A DNA stretch of 64,000 nucleotides from contig NZ_BAML01000001.1 in NCBI RefSeq assembly GCF_000615845.1, positions 59,912-123,911 on the forward strand. Reading direction: 5' to 3'. Positions within the stretch are counted from its first letter, which is position 1. Each line of letters starts with the position of its first letter. This document shows, piece after piece, positions 1 to 9,533 of this stretch. A program made the translations under genes and the position numbers. The notes under the pieces are model-generated. The model was not told the origin of the DNA. It saw nothing but the letters and a program-made list of their open reading frames with translations, and did no database searches. Source of the stretch: Ligilactobacillus hayakitensis DSM 18933 = JCM 14209 (GTDB lineage: Bacteria; Bacillota; Bacilli; Lactobacillales; Lactobacillaceae).

Positions 1-768
1 ACAACAGCTGCCGTCATCCACGATCACAAGTTGAAGTATACTTATGTAGATCAAGAAGGTGGCGACTATGTTACTCGTGATATTTCTGTTGTATTGAATA
101 CTTCAATTGAAAGTGCTGAAAATTTGAAACGTACTTATGGTTATGCAATGGCTAATTTAACATCTTCTGAAGATGTATTTCCAGTACAAGTAGTAGGAAA
201 GCAAGAACCAGAGCAAATCTCAGAAGAATATTTAGCTGAAATTATTGAAGCACGTTTAAGACAAGTATTCATGAAGATGAACCATGCTTTAAGTGATGTA
301 TCTGCGTTAGACTTACCTGGCGGAATTATTTTGACTGGTGGAATGGCTGCGTTACCTGGGATTAAGGAATTAGCTGAAGAAATTTTTGGGGTAAATGTTA
401 AAGTATATATTCCTCAAGAAATGAATTTAAGATTCCCTTCGTTTGCACAAGTAATTGGATTAGTAGGATATGTTACAAAACAATCAGAAATTGAAAAACT
501 TGTAAAAGAAAGCCAAGAAAACGACATTGAAAGCGTACAACAGTTTAAGTATAATACTAAAGTAGAAAGCAACAACGCAGAAGAAGTTGCTCCAAAAGCA
601 GGTATAAGACTTTATACTGGATCTAACAACAAAAAAGAAACAAATGAATCAGTTTCACAAGTTAAAGAAGAAATTAAGCGTCCAAAAGTAAAAGATGAAA
701 AGCCTAAAAATAAAGGTGAAGGATTTATTCAATCTGTGGGCAATTTTATAAGTAAATATTTTGATTAA
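1..768 (+). CDS. ftsA: Cell division protein FtsA (5' truncated by window edge)
   Basis: The frame is open from base 1, so the gene starts outside the window. FtsA is the actin-like ATPase that anchors FtsZ filaments to the membrane and recruits the divisome. The visible ~255 residues hold the end of the actin fold, with the glycine-rich LTGGMAALPG segment about residue 110 of the visible part. After it come a charged low-complexity linker and a C-terminal amphipathic tail ending NFISKYFD, the expected membrane-targeting helix. FtsZ follows 22 bases downstream, as in other Firmicutes. A TTG at base 31 is internal and not the start. Confidence 0.95.
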   Translation, partial: TTAAVIHDHKLKYTYVDQEGGDYVTRDISVVLNTSIESAENLKRTYGYAMANLTSSEDVFPVQVVGKQEPEQISEEYLAEIIEARLRQVFMKMNHALSDVSALDLPGGIILTGGMAALPGIKELAEEIFGVNVKVYIPQEMNLRFPSFAQVIGLVGYVTKQSEIEKLVKESQENDIESVQQFKYNTKVESNNAEEVAPKAGIRLYTGSNNKKETNESVSQVKEEIKRPKVKDEKPKNKGEGFIQSVGNFISKYFD

Positions 769-790
769 TAAACAAATGGAGGAGAAGTAA

Positions 791-2020
791 ATGGAAATTT
801 CTTTAGATACAGAAAAAAATGACAATGCAAAAATTAAAGTAATTGGTGTAGGGGGCGCAGGTGGAAACGCTGTAAACCGTATGATTGCTGATGACGTAAA
901 AGGTGTAGAATTCATAGTAGCAAATACTGATGTCCAAGCATTAAAAGATTCAAATGCTGAAACAAAAATTCAATTAGGTCCTAAATTAACAAGAGGTTTA
1001 GGTGCAGGTTCAAATCCAGAAATTGGTAATAAATCTGCTAAAGAAAGTGAAGAAGCAATTGCAGAAGCTCTTCAAGGCGCAGATATGATTTTTGTTACTG
1101 CCGGAATGGGTGGCGGTACTGGTACAGGTGCTGCACCAGTAATTGCCAAAATCGCTAAAGACCAAGGGGCATTGACTGTTGGTGTTGTAACACGTCCATT
1201 TAGTTTTGAAGGACCAAAGCGTGCTCGTTTTGCGGCTGAAGGTGTTGCACAAATGAAAGAACACGTTGATACATTGGTTATCATTGCAAATAATAAGTTA
1301 TTAGAAATTGTTGATAAAAAGACACCAATGTTACAAGCATTCCAAGAAGCTGATAACGTATTACGTCAAGGGGTACAAGGTATTTCTGACTTAATTACTG
1401 CTCCAGGATACATTAACTTGGACTTTGCTGATGTTAAAACTCTTATGGAAAACCAAGGTTCAGCTCTTATGGGAATTGGAACTGCGAACGGTGAAAATAG
1501 AACAGTAGAAGCAACTAAGAAAGCTATTTCATCACCATTGCTTGAAGTTTCAATTGATGGTGCTGAACAAGTTATTATTAACATTACTGGTGGACCAGAC
1601 TTAGGATTATTTGAAGCACAAGAAGCATCTGAAATCGTTGCACAAGCAGCAACATCAGATGTTAATATTATGTTTGGTACTTCAATTAATGAAGATTTAG
1701 GCGACTCAGTAGTTGTTACAGTTATCGCTACAGGTATTGATAAGAAAAAAACTGAAGGGCCAAAACGAAATCGCTCAGCGCGTATGACTATGGACAATCA
1801 ACAACCAGCAGAACCAAGAATTCAAAATGATCCGCTAAATGATTGGGATGCAAATCGTGAAATGAATCGTAATGTTGCTCCACAACAAGAAAGAGCTAAT
1901 GAATTTGGAAATATGGAACGCCAAGATTTCAATATTTTCCAAGCTGATTCATCACAAGACACAAATAGTGACGATGATGGTTTAAATACTCCTCCATTCT
2001 TACGTCACCGTCGTAACTAA
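791..2020 (+). CDS. ftsZ: Cell division GTPase FtsZ
   Basis: Tubulin-like GTPase that forms the cytokinetic Z-ring. The 409 residues include the N-terminal nucleotide fold ([15 protein letters not shown] about residues 17-31), the tubulin signature GGGTGTG at residues 107-113, and the T7-loop/C-terminal domain to about residue 320. A variable Asn/Gln-rich linker follows. The C-terminal peptide [15 protein letters not shown] is the conserved tail that docks FtsA and other partners. The ATG is preceded by a strong GGAGGAG site. The gene lies directly after ftsA and 25 bases before ylmG; the ylmE and sepF genes usually found here are missing. Confidence 0.98.
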   Translation: MEISLDTEKNDNAKIKVIGVGGAGGNAVNRMIADDVKGVEFIVANTDVQALKDSNAETKIQLGPKLTRGLGAGSNPEIGNKSAKESEEAIAEALQGADMIFVTAGMGGGTGTGAAPVIAKIAKDQGALTVGVVTRPFSFEGPKRARFAAEGVAQMKEHVDTLVIIANNKLLEIVDKKTPMLQAFQEADNVLRQGVQGISDLITAPGYINLDFADVKTLMENQGSALMGIGTANGENRTVEATKKAISSPLLEVSIDGAEQVIINITGGPDLGLFEAQEASEIVAQAATSDVNIMFGTSINEDLGDSVVVTVIATGIDKKKTEGPKRNRSARMTMDNQQPAEPRIQNDPLNDWDANREMNRNVAPQQERANEFGNMERQDFNIFQADSSQDTNSDDDGLNTPPFLRHRRN

Positions 2021-2045
2021 AATTCATAAGAGATTGGAGAAAACA

Positions 2046-2306
2046 ATGTTACTCAGTATCGTATCATATTTATTTCAAGCCTATGAACTGGCAATCCTAG
2101 TGTACGTGCTAATGTCTTGGTTTCCTGGTGCATATGCAACAGGTCTTGGGAGATTTATCGTAAAAATTGTTGATCCATATCTATCAAAATTTAGATTTAT
2201 CCCACCAATTTTTGGATTAAGTTTTAGCCCAATTATTGCACTTATTTTCTTGGATTTTGTAAAAAAGGGAACCTTCCTTGTTCTTATAAAGTTAGGCCTT
2301 GTTTAA
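2046..2306 (+). CDS. ylmG: YggT family membrane protein YlmG
   Basis: Small (86 residues) integral membrane protein of the YggT/YlmG family with two hydrophobic helices (about residues 2-25 and 60-85) separated by a short polar loop with PYLSKFRFIPP. The family is found next to ftsZ and is implicated in division or envelope organisation, but the molecular function is not established. I chose the ATG at 2046 because a GGAG box lies just upstream; an in-frame TTG at 2034 would leave no ribosome site. Confidence 0.9.
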   Translation: MLLSIVSYLFQAYELAILVYVLMSWFPGAYATGLGRFIVKIVDPYLSKFRFIPPIFGLSFSPIIALIFLDFVKKGTFLVLIKLGLV

Positions 2307-2307
2307 A

Positions 2308-3090
2308 ATGGAAGAAGTAATTTTACAACATTTCAGACCTGATGAAGAAGAAACCGTAAAGAAATTAGCGAGATATATTGCAAAAGCAGAAGATGAGTAT
2401 CGACCTATATTAACTCATTTTTTAAATCCAAGAGAACGTAGAATTGCCGAATTTTTAATTAAAAAAAATTCGGGAATCAAAATTTCTGCATATGGTGGAA
2501 ATGAAAATGCGGAGAGAAAAAGAGTACTTTTTTTCCCAGAATATTATGAAGTTAATGATGGTGACTTCAAGTTAGCATTATTAAATTTAAAGTATCCTGT
2601 TAAATTCAGTAAACTTTCACATGGTAGTATTCTTGGAACACTAGCAAATAGCGGTGTAGATAGAGAAGTTTTAGGTGATATTATCAATCATGAAAATGAA
2701 TGGCAAGTCATTTGTGAGCAAGAAATAAAACAATTTTTTATTTCTCAGATTGAAAAGATTGGTAAGACAAAAGTTGAATTTCAAGAAACTAAGTTTAATA
2801 ACTTATTAAAACCAAACGTTGAGATGATGGATAAGGAATTACCTGTTTCGTCATTAAGGTTAGATAATTTAATATCCTCAATCTATAATATTTCCAGGGG
2901 AAACACAAAAAATTTAATTAAGGCGAAAAAAGTTCAGCTAAATTGGATGATTTGTGAAAAACCCGATTGGGATGTGAAAATTGATGATGTTATTTCTATT
3001 AGAGGCTACGGACGTTTTGAATTAGACGAAATTTTAAATGTCACAAAAAAAGGAAAAACACGGATAAAGGTTAAAGTTTTAAAAAAATAA
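2308..3090 (+). CDS. ylmH: S4-domain RNA-binding protein YlmH
   Basis: About 260 residues, the usual size for YlmH. The N-terminal half is the conserved YlmH domain. The C-terminal third is an S4 RNA-binding domain (about residues 180-245, SSLRLDNLISSIYNISRGN then GYGRFELDEI). YlmH proteins bind ribosomes or tRNA and have been linked to rescue of stalled translation; here this is family knowledge only. The ATG at 2308 follows the ylmG stop by one base, so the two are probably translationally coupled. A TTG nine bases upstream is a possible alternative start. Confidence 0.9.
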   Translation: MEEVILQHFRPDEEETVKKLARYIAKAEDEYRPILTHFLNPRERRIAEFLIKKNSGIKISAYGGNENAERKRVLFFPEYYEVNDGDFKLALLNLKYPVKFSKLSHGSILGTLANSGVDREVLGDIINHENEWQVICEQEIKQFFISQIEKIGKTKVEFQETKFNNLLKPNVEMMDKELPVSSLRLDNLISSIYNISRGNTKNLIKAKKVQLNWMICEKPDWDVKIDDVISIRGYGRFELDEILNVTKKGKTRIKVKVLKK

Positions 3091-3101
3091 TGGAGGTGTA
3101 G

Positions 3102-3908
3102 ATGATGGCATTAACACCATTAGATATTCATAATAAAGAATTTCATAATCGTTTACGTGGATATGATCAAGATGAAGTTAACGAATTTCTAGATCAAATT
3201 ATTAAAGATTATGAAAATATTTTAAAGGAAAATGAACGTTTAAACGAAAGTTTACAACAAAACCAAGAAAAGTTGAAATATTTCAATGATTTGAAAGACT
3301 CATTGAATCAATCAATTATTGTTGCACAAGAAGCTGCGGATAAAGTTAAGGCTAATTCTCAAAAAGAAGCTGAAATTATTAATCACGAAGCTCAAAAGCA
3401 AGGTCAAGATATTATTGACCAAGCTAATGAAAAGGCTCGTCATATTATTGATGAAGCATCTAAGAAAGCAAAGCGTCTTGCAGTCGAAACTGATGATTTA
3501 AGAAAACAAGCTCGTATTTTCCGTCAAAAATTACAAGTAATGATGGAATCACAACTTGAAGTTATCAAGGGTAGTGAATGGGATGAAATTCTTAAACAAG
3601 GTGATGTAAGCAGTTTTGAAGATATTCAAGATGCAATTCGTCACGATGATTCTCTTGACAATTTATCAAGTAATGAAGTACAATCATTTGAAAGCAACTA
3701 CAGTCAAAATGATGTTTCTGAAGTAGAAAACGAAGAAAATGTTGTAGTTCCTGAAGAAATGAATCAAGAGGCAGAAGATAATAGTAATTTAGAAACTGTG
3801 GAAAGTGAAGAAAAAGTTGAAGAAGTTGAAACAAAACCTCAAGTAAATGAAACTGTTGTTATTTTCCCAGATGATGATCATTCTGCTTCTGGTCGTAATT
3901 TTAAATAG
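3102..3908 (+). CDS. divIVA: Cell division initiation protein DivIVA
   Basis: Coiled-coil protein that recognises negatively curved membrane at the septum and poles and recruits partner proteins. The N-terminal membrane-binding motif is clear ([30 protein letters not shown]). Long heptad-rich coiled coils follow to about residue 155, then an acidic Glu/Asn-rich tail of ~110 residues that is low complexity and probably disordered. Two adjacent ATGs (3102, 3105) follow a GGAGGTG box; 3105 has the better spacing. It is the last gene of the division cluster before the ileS T-box. Confidence 0.95.
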   Translation: MMALTPLDIHNKEFHNRLRGYDQDEVNEFLDQIIKDYENILKENERLNESLQQNQEKLKYFNDLKDSLNQSIIVAQEAADKVKANSQKEAEIINHEAQKQGQDIIDQANEKARHIIDEASKKAKRLAVETDDLRKQARIFRQKLQVMMESQLEVIKGSEWDEILKQGDVSSFEDIQDAIRHDDSLDNLSSNEVQSFESNYSQNDVSEVENEENVVVPEEMNQEAEDNSNLETVESEEKVEEVETKPQVNETVVIFPDDDHSASGRNFK

Positions 3909-3921
3909 TAATCAAGCATAA

Positions 3922-4138
3922 AGAACACGGAACAAAGTAAATTAATTACAGAGAGCTGATGTTAGGTGAGAGTTCAGTATTTCACTTACTATGTTTCATC
4001 ATCTTTTTTGATGTATTTTTCTGAACAAAGTAGGAAAAATCGGTTCATCGCGTTAGAGATGACATAAGTAATTAGTTAATAATTAAAATTTGGGTGGTAC
4101 CACGAAAATCTCGTCCCTTGCGGATGAGATTTTTTTTA
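3922..4138 (+). promoter_or_regulatory. T-box leader of ileS
   Basis: The leader ends with the T-box core GGGTGGTACCACG (about 4092-4104), which pairs with the uncharged tRNA 3' end, followed by an intrinsic terminator formed by AAAATCTCGTCCC and its complement with a run of T (4105-4137). The 5' part begins with an ACGGAACAAAGTA Stem I element near 3930. Uncharged tRNA-Ile should stabilise the antiterminator and switch on ileS. I could not place the specifier codon with confidence. Confidence 0.92.
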
Positions 4139-4173
4139 TCCCCAAATTTATCAATGAAAGGAAGGGTATTTCT

Positions 4174-6967
4174 ATGAAGGTCAAAGAAACGTTAAACCTT
4201 GGAAAAACAAAATTTCCTATGCGAGGTAATTTGCCAGTTCGAGAAGTTGAACGTCAACGTGAATGGGAAGAAAATAAAGTCTATGAAATGAGACAAAAAT
4301 TAAATGAAGGGAAACCATCATTTGTTTTACATGATGGACCTCCATATGCTAACGGTAACATTCATATGGGACACGCTATGAACAAAATTTCAAAAGATTT
4401 TATCGTTCGTTCCAAATCAATGATGGGATTTCGTGCACCATATGTTCCAGGTTGGGATACACACGGGTTACCAATCGAACAACAATTGAAAAAAGCAGGT
4501 GTTGATCGTAAGGCAATGTCTGTTGCTGAATTTAGAGAAATGTGCCGCCAATATGCTTTAGAACAAGTTGAAAAGCAAAAGGCTGATTTCAAACGTTTAG
4601 GGGTTGCTGGTGAATGGGATAACCCTTACCTAACATTAAAACCTGAATATGAAGCTCAACAAATTCGTGTATTCGGTAAGATGGCTGAAAAAGGCTTAAT
4701 TTATAAAGGTAAGAAACCTGTCTTTTGGTCATGGTCATCTGAATCAGCCCTTGCTGAAGCAGAAGTTGAATATCATGATGTTACATCACCATCAGCTTTT
4801 TATGGAGAAAAAGTTATTGATGGTAAAGGTGTATTAGATGATGATACATATATGGTTGTTTGGACAACTACACCATGGACAATTCCAGCATCTGAAGGAA
4901 TTACCATCGATGCCAACTTTGATTATGCAGTCGTTCAACATGATGATGATAGTCGTAAATTTGTTATGGCAAATGTTTTAGTTGATAAAAATGCAGAATT
5001 ATTTGGTTGGAATGACGTTAAGGTTCTTAAGGTCGTTAAAGGTTCTGAATTAGAATATGTTGAAGCACAACATCCTTTTTATCCAGAAAGAAAATTAGTA
5101 ACAATGCTAGGTGATTTTGTAACAACTGATGCCGGTACTGGATTAGTTCATACAGCCCCTGGATTTGGTGAAGATGACTTTAACGTAGGTATGCAATATG
5201 GATTAGATATTTACGTGCCTGTTGATGATAAGGGTTACTTAACAGAAGATACTGGTGCTGATTTTGCCGGTGTATTTTATGAAGATGCAAATGAAATTTC
5301 TCTTAAGAAATTAACAGAAGCAGGACTATTAATTAAACAAATGGATATTGAACACAGTTATCCATTTGACTGGAGAACAAAGAAACCTATTATTTTCCGT
5401 GCTACTCCACAATGGTTTGCTTCAGTAGACAAGATTCGTGATCAAATTCTATCAGCAATTGATGAAGTTCAATTCTTCAGAATGGGGTCAAAAACGTTTG
5501 CATAACATGATTCGCGATCGTGGTGACTGGGTAATTTCACGTCAACGTGTTTGGGGTGTTCCATTACCTATCTTCTATGCTGAAGATGGAGAAGCAATTA
5601 TGACAAAAGAAACAATTGATCATGTTGCTAAATTAGTTGAAGAACACGGTTCAAACGTATGGTTCCAACGTGAAGCTAAAGATTTACTTCCTGAAGGCTT
5701 TACAAGCGAACACTCTCCAAACGGTAAGTTTACTAAAGAAACTGATATCATGGATGTTTGGTTTGATTCTGGTTCATCACACCAAGGTGTTTGTGCCGAA
5801 CGCGATTACTTAACTTATCCAGCTGATTTATATCTTGAAGGATCTGACCAATATCGTGGTTGGTTTAACTCAAGTTTAATTACTTCAGTTGCATATGCTG
5901 GCCATGCTCCATACAAGCAAATTGTATCTCAAGGATTTACTTTGGACGGCGAAGGCCGTAAAATGAGTAAATCATTAGGAAATACTATTGTTCCTAGTGA
6001 AGTAATCGATAAGATGGGTGCAGAAATTATCCGTTTATGGGTATTAAGTGTTGATACATCAGCTGACGTCCGTGTTTCAATGGGTAGTTTCCAACAAATT
6101 TCAGAAAGTTACCGTAAATTCAGAAATACAGTTCGCTTCTTATTAGCAAATACATCAGACTTTGATCCAAATACTGATGCCGTTGCCTATGAAGATATGG
6201 AATCAGTTGATAAGTATATGACTATTCTTGTAAATCGCTTTACTAAAGAAATTCTCGATGCTTATGCAAACTACGAATTTATGGATATCTACAAGAAATT
6301 AATTAACTTCTTAACTACTGATTTATCAGCTTTCTATTTGGATATGGCAAAAGATATTGTATATATTGAAGCTGAAAATAGTAAGAAGCGTCGCTCAATG
6401 CAAACAGTATTGTATGATGTAGCAGTTCGCTTAACTAAGTTAATGACACCTGTTTTACCTCATACAACTGAAGAAGTTTGGGCATACTTAAAAGAAGATG
6501 AAGATTATGCTCAACTTTCAGAAATGCCTGAAGTAAATCATTTCAATAATGAAGAAAAAGTATTTGAAAATTGGACTAAATTTATGCGCGTTCGTTCAAG
6601 TGTATTGAAGAGCCTTGAAATGGCACGTAATGATAAATTAATTGGTAAATCATTTGAAGCACATGTAGATTTATATGTTACAGATGAAGTTAAAGCTGAT
6701 TTAGATAGTTTGGATACAAATGTTCGCCAAGCATTAATTGTTTCAGCTTTAGATGTACATTCATTTGAAGAAGCTCCTGAAAATGCAAATGTATATGATA
6801 ATGAAATTGCTGTAACAGTTGAACATGCTGTAGGGGATGTATGTCCTCGTTGCCGTATGATTAAAGAAGACGTAGGTTCAGATGAACAATTACCACAATT
6901 ATGTGCAAGCTGTGCTAAATTAGTACGTGAAAACTATCCAGAAGCTGTAGCTGAAGGATTAGAATAA
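4174..6967 (+). pseudogene. ileS: Isoleucyl-tRNA synthetase, frameshifted as read
   Basis: Class I synthetase charging tRNA-Ile. The first frame (4174-5505) carries the HIGH-type motif [21 protein letters not shown] and the editing domain. The second frame (to 6967) carries the KMSKS motif ([10 protein letters not shown]), the anticodon-binding domain and a C-terminal zinc knuckle (CPRC...CASC). The two frames meet at about 5473-5485, where DEVQF should continue into an [18 protein letters not shown] segment. Aligned to the family from memory, two bases are missing in a CT-rich spot. The rest of the protein is well conserved and the gene is normally essential, so a sequencing or assembly error is as likely as real loss. 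The ATG at 4174 follows AGGAAGG. Confidence 0.9.
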
Positions 6968-6978
6968 GAATAGAATTA

Positions 6979-7010
6979 AGAGGTTAGAAATTCATTCTAG
7001 CCTCTTTTTT
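6979..7010 (+). terminator. Intrinsic terminator after ileS
   Basis: Stem AGAGGTTAGAA/TTCTAGCCTCT with a short loop and a run of six T, starting 11 bases after the ileS stop. Confidence 0.9.
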
Positions 7011-7029
7011 CGCATTCTAACTAGAAATT

Positions 7030-7038
7030 TGGTATCAT
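7030..7038 (+). promoter_or_regulatory. Candidate extended -10 promoter for dapF operon
   Basis: TGG-TATCAT (TGn extended -10) lies 33 bases before the dapF start and just after the ileS terminator. No good -35 box is seen, as is common for extended -10 promoters. Confidence 0.45.
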
Positions 7039-7070
7039 GATTATATATATCCATTTTGGAGGTAAGTTTA

Positions 7071-8048
7071 ATGAAAATGCAGAAAGTTCATGGATCAGGA
7101 AATGATTTTTTTATTCTTGATCAACAGGATTTAGATTCAAATTTAACCGAAGAACAATTACGAGAGTTAACAAAAAAAGTTTGTGACCGTACTAATGGAC
7201 TGCATGGGGGTGCAGATGGAATTTTATATGTTCAAGAAGGGCATAAAGATACTGACGGAAGAATGCGTGTAATTAATGCAGATGGTAGTGAAGCTAGCAT
7301 GTGTGGTAATGGTATTCGAACAGTTGCTCGATATTTAAGTGAAAAGAAAAATTTAAATAATTTTAAAATTCAAACAATGTATGCTGATTTACAAGTTAAA
7401 AAAAGTGATGATTTAGCTAATGGTGTCCAAGCATATGATGCAGAAATTTCACCAGTAAGTTTTAATGCTGCTGATTTGGGAATGAATATTGGCCAAGATA
7501 AATTGATTGATGGGAAGATAGAGAAATTATCACCAACCCTTAAATTTTCAGCCGTAGCAGTTCCTAATCCACATTTAATTGCTTTTGTGAATAAAGAAGT
7601 CCTTGAAGGTGATACTTTAGGTGAAATTGCAAGCTATTTAAACGATGGAAAAAATGAAATTTTCCCAGATGGAGTTAATGTTAGTTTCGTACATATTTTA
7701 GATGACAAAAAGATTTTTGTGCGTACGTTTGAACGAGGCGTAGGTTATACAAATGCTTGTGGAACAGCAATGTCAGCTTCTAGTTTAATGTATCATATGC
7801 TTTATTCAGATCAAGTAGCATTAGAAGAAAAAATTACTGTAATTAATCCTGGGGGCATGGTTAATACAATTGTTCATAAGAATCAAGACGGCAATTATTG
7901 GATGTCACTTATTGGAAATGCAACTGTGGTGGCTAATGTAGAAATTAATCAAGAAAAAGCACTTGCGGGAAACTTTGCTGGATATTCTTGGGATGAAACT
8001 GGCGAACAAGAAAAATATGAAAAATTTATTAATACAATCAAGGAATAA
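7071..8048 (+). CDS. dapF: Diaminopimelate epimerase
   Basis: Interconverts LL- and meso-diaminopimelate, the last step before DAP use in peptidoglycan or decarboxylation to lysine. It has both half-site motifs of this cofactor-free racemase: HGSGNDFF near the N terminus, the first catalytic Cys in MCGNGIR (about residue 79) and the second in ACGTAMSA (about residue 229). At 325 residues it is longer than the proteobacterial enzyme. I chose ATG 7071, seven bases after GGAGGT, over upstream in-frame codons. It heads a run of closely spaced plus-strand genes to 11033. Confidence 0.95.
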   Translation: MKMQKVHGSGNDFFILDQQDLDSNLTEEQLRELTKKVCDRTNGLHGGADGILYVQEGHKDTDGRMRVINADGSEASMCGNGIRTVARYLSEKKNLNNFKIQTMYADLQVKKSDDLANGVQAYDAEISPVSFNAADLGMNIGQDKLIDGKIEKLSPTLKFSAVAVPNPHLIAFVNKEVLEGDTLGEIASYLNDGKNEIFPDGVNVSFVHILDDKKIFVRTFERGVGYTNACGTAMSASSLMYHMLYSDQVALEEKITVINPGGMVNTIVHKNQDGNYWMSLIGNATVVANVEINQEKALAGNFAGYSWDETGEQEKYEKFINTIKE

Positions 8049-8062
8049 AGAGGAATTTAGAG

Positions 8063-8599
8063 ATGAATCTTGAAGAAAAGGTAAAAAAAGTTGAACATAT
8101 TTTTGATGGCGTTGTTGTCGACTTAGATGTTGAAACCGTTGAATTACCGAATGGAAAAACTGCTAAACGTGAAATCATCAGACACCAAGGAGCAGTTGCT
8201 GTAATAGCAATCACCTCAGAAAATAAGATGGTATTTATTCGTCAATGGCGTGCCCCATTAGGTCAAGAAACGTTAGAAGTACCTGCTGGAAAAATTGAAC
8301 CTAACGAAGATCCAAGCATTACTGCAATGCGTGAATTAAATGAAGAAACAAGATTTGAAGCGGATAAAATGGAATTTTTAAATTCATTTTACACTTCTCC
8401 TGGATTTGCAGATGAAAAGATGTATTTATATCATGCTATCAATTTGAAACCAGTAACAAATAAATTACCTCAAGACGAAGATGAATTTTTAGAATTAGTT
8501 GAGTTATCACTTCCAGAAGTAGAAGTGGAAATTAGTAAAGGGACCATTTGTGACAGTAAGACGTTAATTTCAATTTTATATTGGAAGATGATGCAATAA
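8063..8599 (+). CDS. Nudix hydrolase, ADP-ribose pyrophosphatase-like
   Basis: Resembles the Firmicute NudF/ADP-ribose pyrophosphatase group, which splits ADP-ribose to AMP and ribose 5-phosphate (family knowledge). 178 residues, cytosolic. The Nudix box is at about residues 76-98 (GKIEPNEDPSITAMRELNEE then TRF). The metal-binding REL-EE core is intact, but the usual Gly after EEx in the consensus (EExGU) is Arg. The gene lies 14 bases after dapF and overlaps the ribosome site of the next small gene, so it is probably co-transcribed. Substrate not proven. Confidence 0.85.
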   Translation: MNLEEKVKKVEHIFDGVVVDLDVETVELPNGKTAKREIIRHQGAVAVIAITSENKMVFIRQWRAPLGQETLEVPAGKIEPNEDPSITAMRELNEETRFEADKMEFLNSFYTSPGFADEKMYLYHAINLKPVTNKLPQDEDEFLELVELSLPEVEVEISKGTICDSKTLISILYWKMMQ

Positions 8600-8609
8600 G
8601 GTGAATTCA

Positions 8610-8822
8610 ATGTCAGAAGAAATATATAGACGTTCTCAAAATAATCAAAATTTCGAAGAACAAACGGAATCTTTGAGTCGAACAAAAATTAATAAAATGC
8701 GACAAGAACAAGATGAAATTAGTAAAACTAATAATTTAAAAGTTAAATTGAATAAAATTATTGCAGGATTAGTCCTAGCTATCTTGATTGTTTATTTAAT
8801 TTTAATTTTTGTTAATTTTTAA
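8610..8822 (+). CDS. Small single-pass membrane protein, unknown function
   Basis: A 70-residue protein with a charged, Gln/Asn-rich N-terminal ~45 residues and one C-terminal transmembrane helix (IIAGLVLAILIVYLILIFVNF region). This is a tail-anchor-like topology with the bulk in the cytoplasm. AAGGTG six bases upstream supports the ATG at 8610. It sits between the Nudix gene and mtnN with short gaps, so it is likely in the same transcript. I do not recognise a family with certainty. Confidence 0.75.
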   Translation: MSEEIYRRSQNNQNFEEQTESLSRTKINKMRQEQDEISKTNNLKVKLNKIIAGLVLAILIVYLILIFVNF

Positions 8823-8836
8823 AAGGGAGATTATCG

Positions 8837-9532
8837 ATGAAGTATGGAATTATCTGTGCGATGGAAGAAGAAATTAAAACTTTAGTTGCACAATTAGAAA
8901 ATAAAAGTGAAACTATGATTGGTGGTAGTGAATTTTATGAAGGTAATTTATTTAATCAAGAAGTAGTTTTAGTGCGATCAGGAATTGGAAAAGTTCAGGC
9001 TGGAGTAACAGCGGCTTTTTTAATTCAGGATTTCAAAGTAGATTGCATCATTAATTCAGGATCTGCTGGTGGAATTGGTGAAGGCTTAAAGGTAGGGGAT
9101 GTCGTTGTTTCAACGGGAGCTGCATACCATGATGCTCAAGCTACAGTTTTTGGTTACGAACCGGGACAATTACCACAACAACCAAGAATTTTTCCTGCTG
9201 ATCAAAAATTAATGAATGATATCATTTTAGCTGCAACAAAAGCAAATTTAAATTCAAAGCCAGGTTTAATTGTGACTGGGGATCAATTTATTTCTTCAAA
9301 AGAACAAATCGCAAAAATTAAAGCAATGTATCCTGAAGTTTTATGTAGCGAAATGGAAGGAGCAGCAATTGCTCAAGTAGCTTATCAATTTAAACGTCCA
9401 TACGTAATTATTCGTGCAATGTCAGACGTAGGGGATGAAGATGCAGGAATCAATTTTGATGAGTTTATAATAGAAGCAGGTAAAAAATCTGCAGCAATGA
9501 TTTTAAATTTCTTAAAAAATAAGGGTGAATAA
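8837..9532 (+). CDS. mtnN: 5'-methylthioadenosine/S-adenosylhomocysteine nucleosidase
   Basis: Hydrolyses MTA and SAH to adenine and the thioribose sugars, detoxifying SAM by-products and feeding LuxS-type recycling. 231 residues, the usual length. Visible family motifs are MKYGIICAMEEEI at the start, the glycine-rich NSGSAGGIGEGLKVGDVV, the active-site EMEGAAIAQVA (about residues 171-181), and the Asp of RAMSDVGDEDAG. RBS GGGAG precedes the ATG. The next gene starts within two bases after its stop. Confidence 0.95.
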   Translation: MKYGIICAMEEEIKTLVAQLENKSETMIGGSEFYEGNLFNQEVVLVRSGIGKVQAGVTAAFLIQDFKVDCIINSGSAGGIGEGLKVGDVVVSTGAAYHDAQATVFGYEPGQLPQQPRIFPADQKLMNDIILAATKANLNSKPGLIVTGDQFISSKEQIAKIKAMYPEVLCSEMEGAAIAQVAYQFKRPYVIIRAMSDVGDEDAGINFDEFIIEAGKKSAAMILNFLKNKGE

Positions 9533-9533
9533 A

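Noticed and set aside
5461..5500. Programmed ribosomal frameshift in ileS
   Set aside because: No X-XXY-YYZ slippery heptamer, no nearby stimulatory Shine-Dalgarno or clear pseudoknot, and no precedent in the family; a two-base deletion is simpler.
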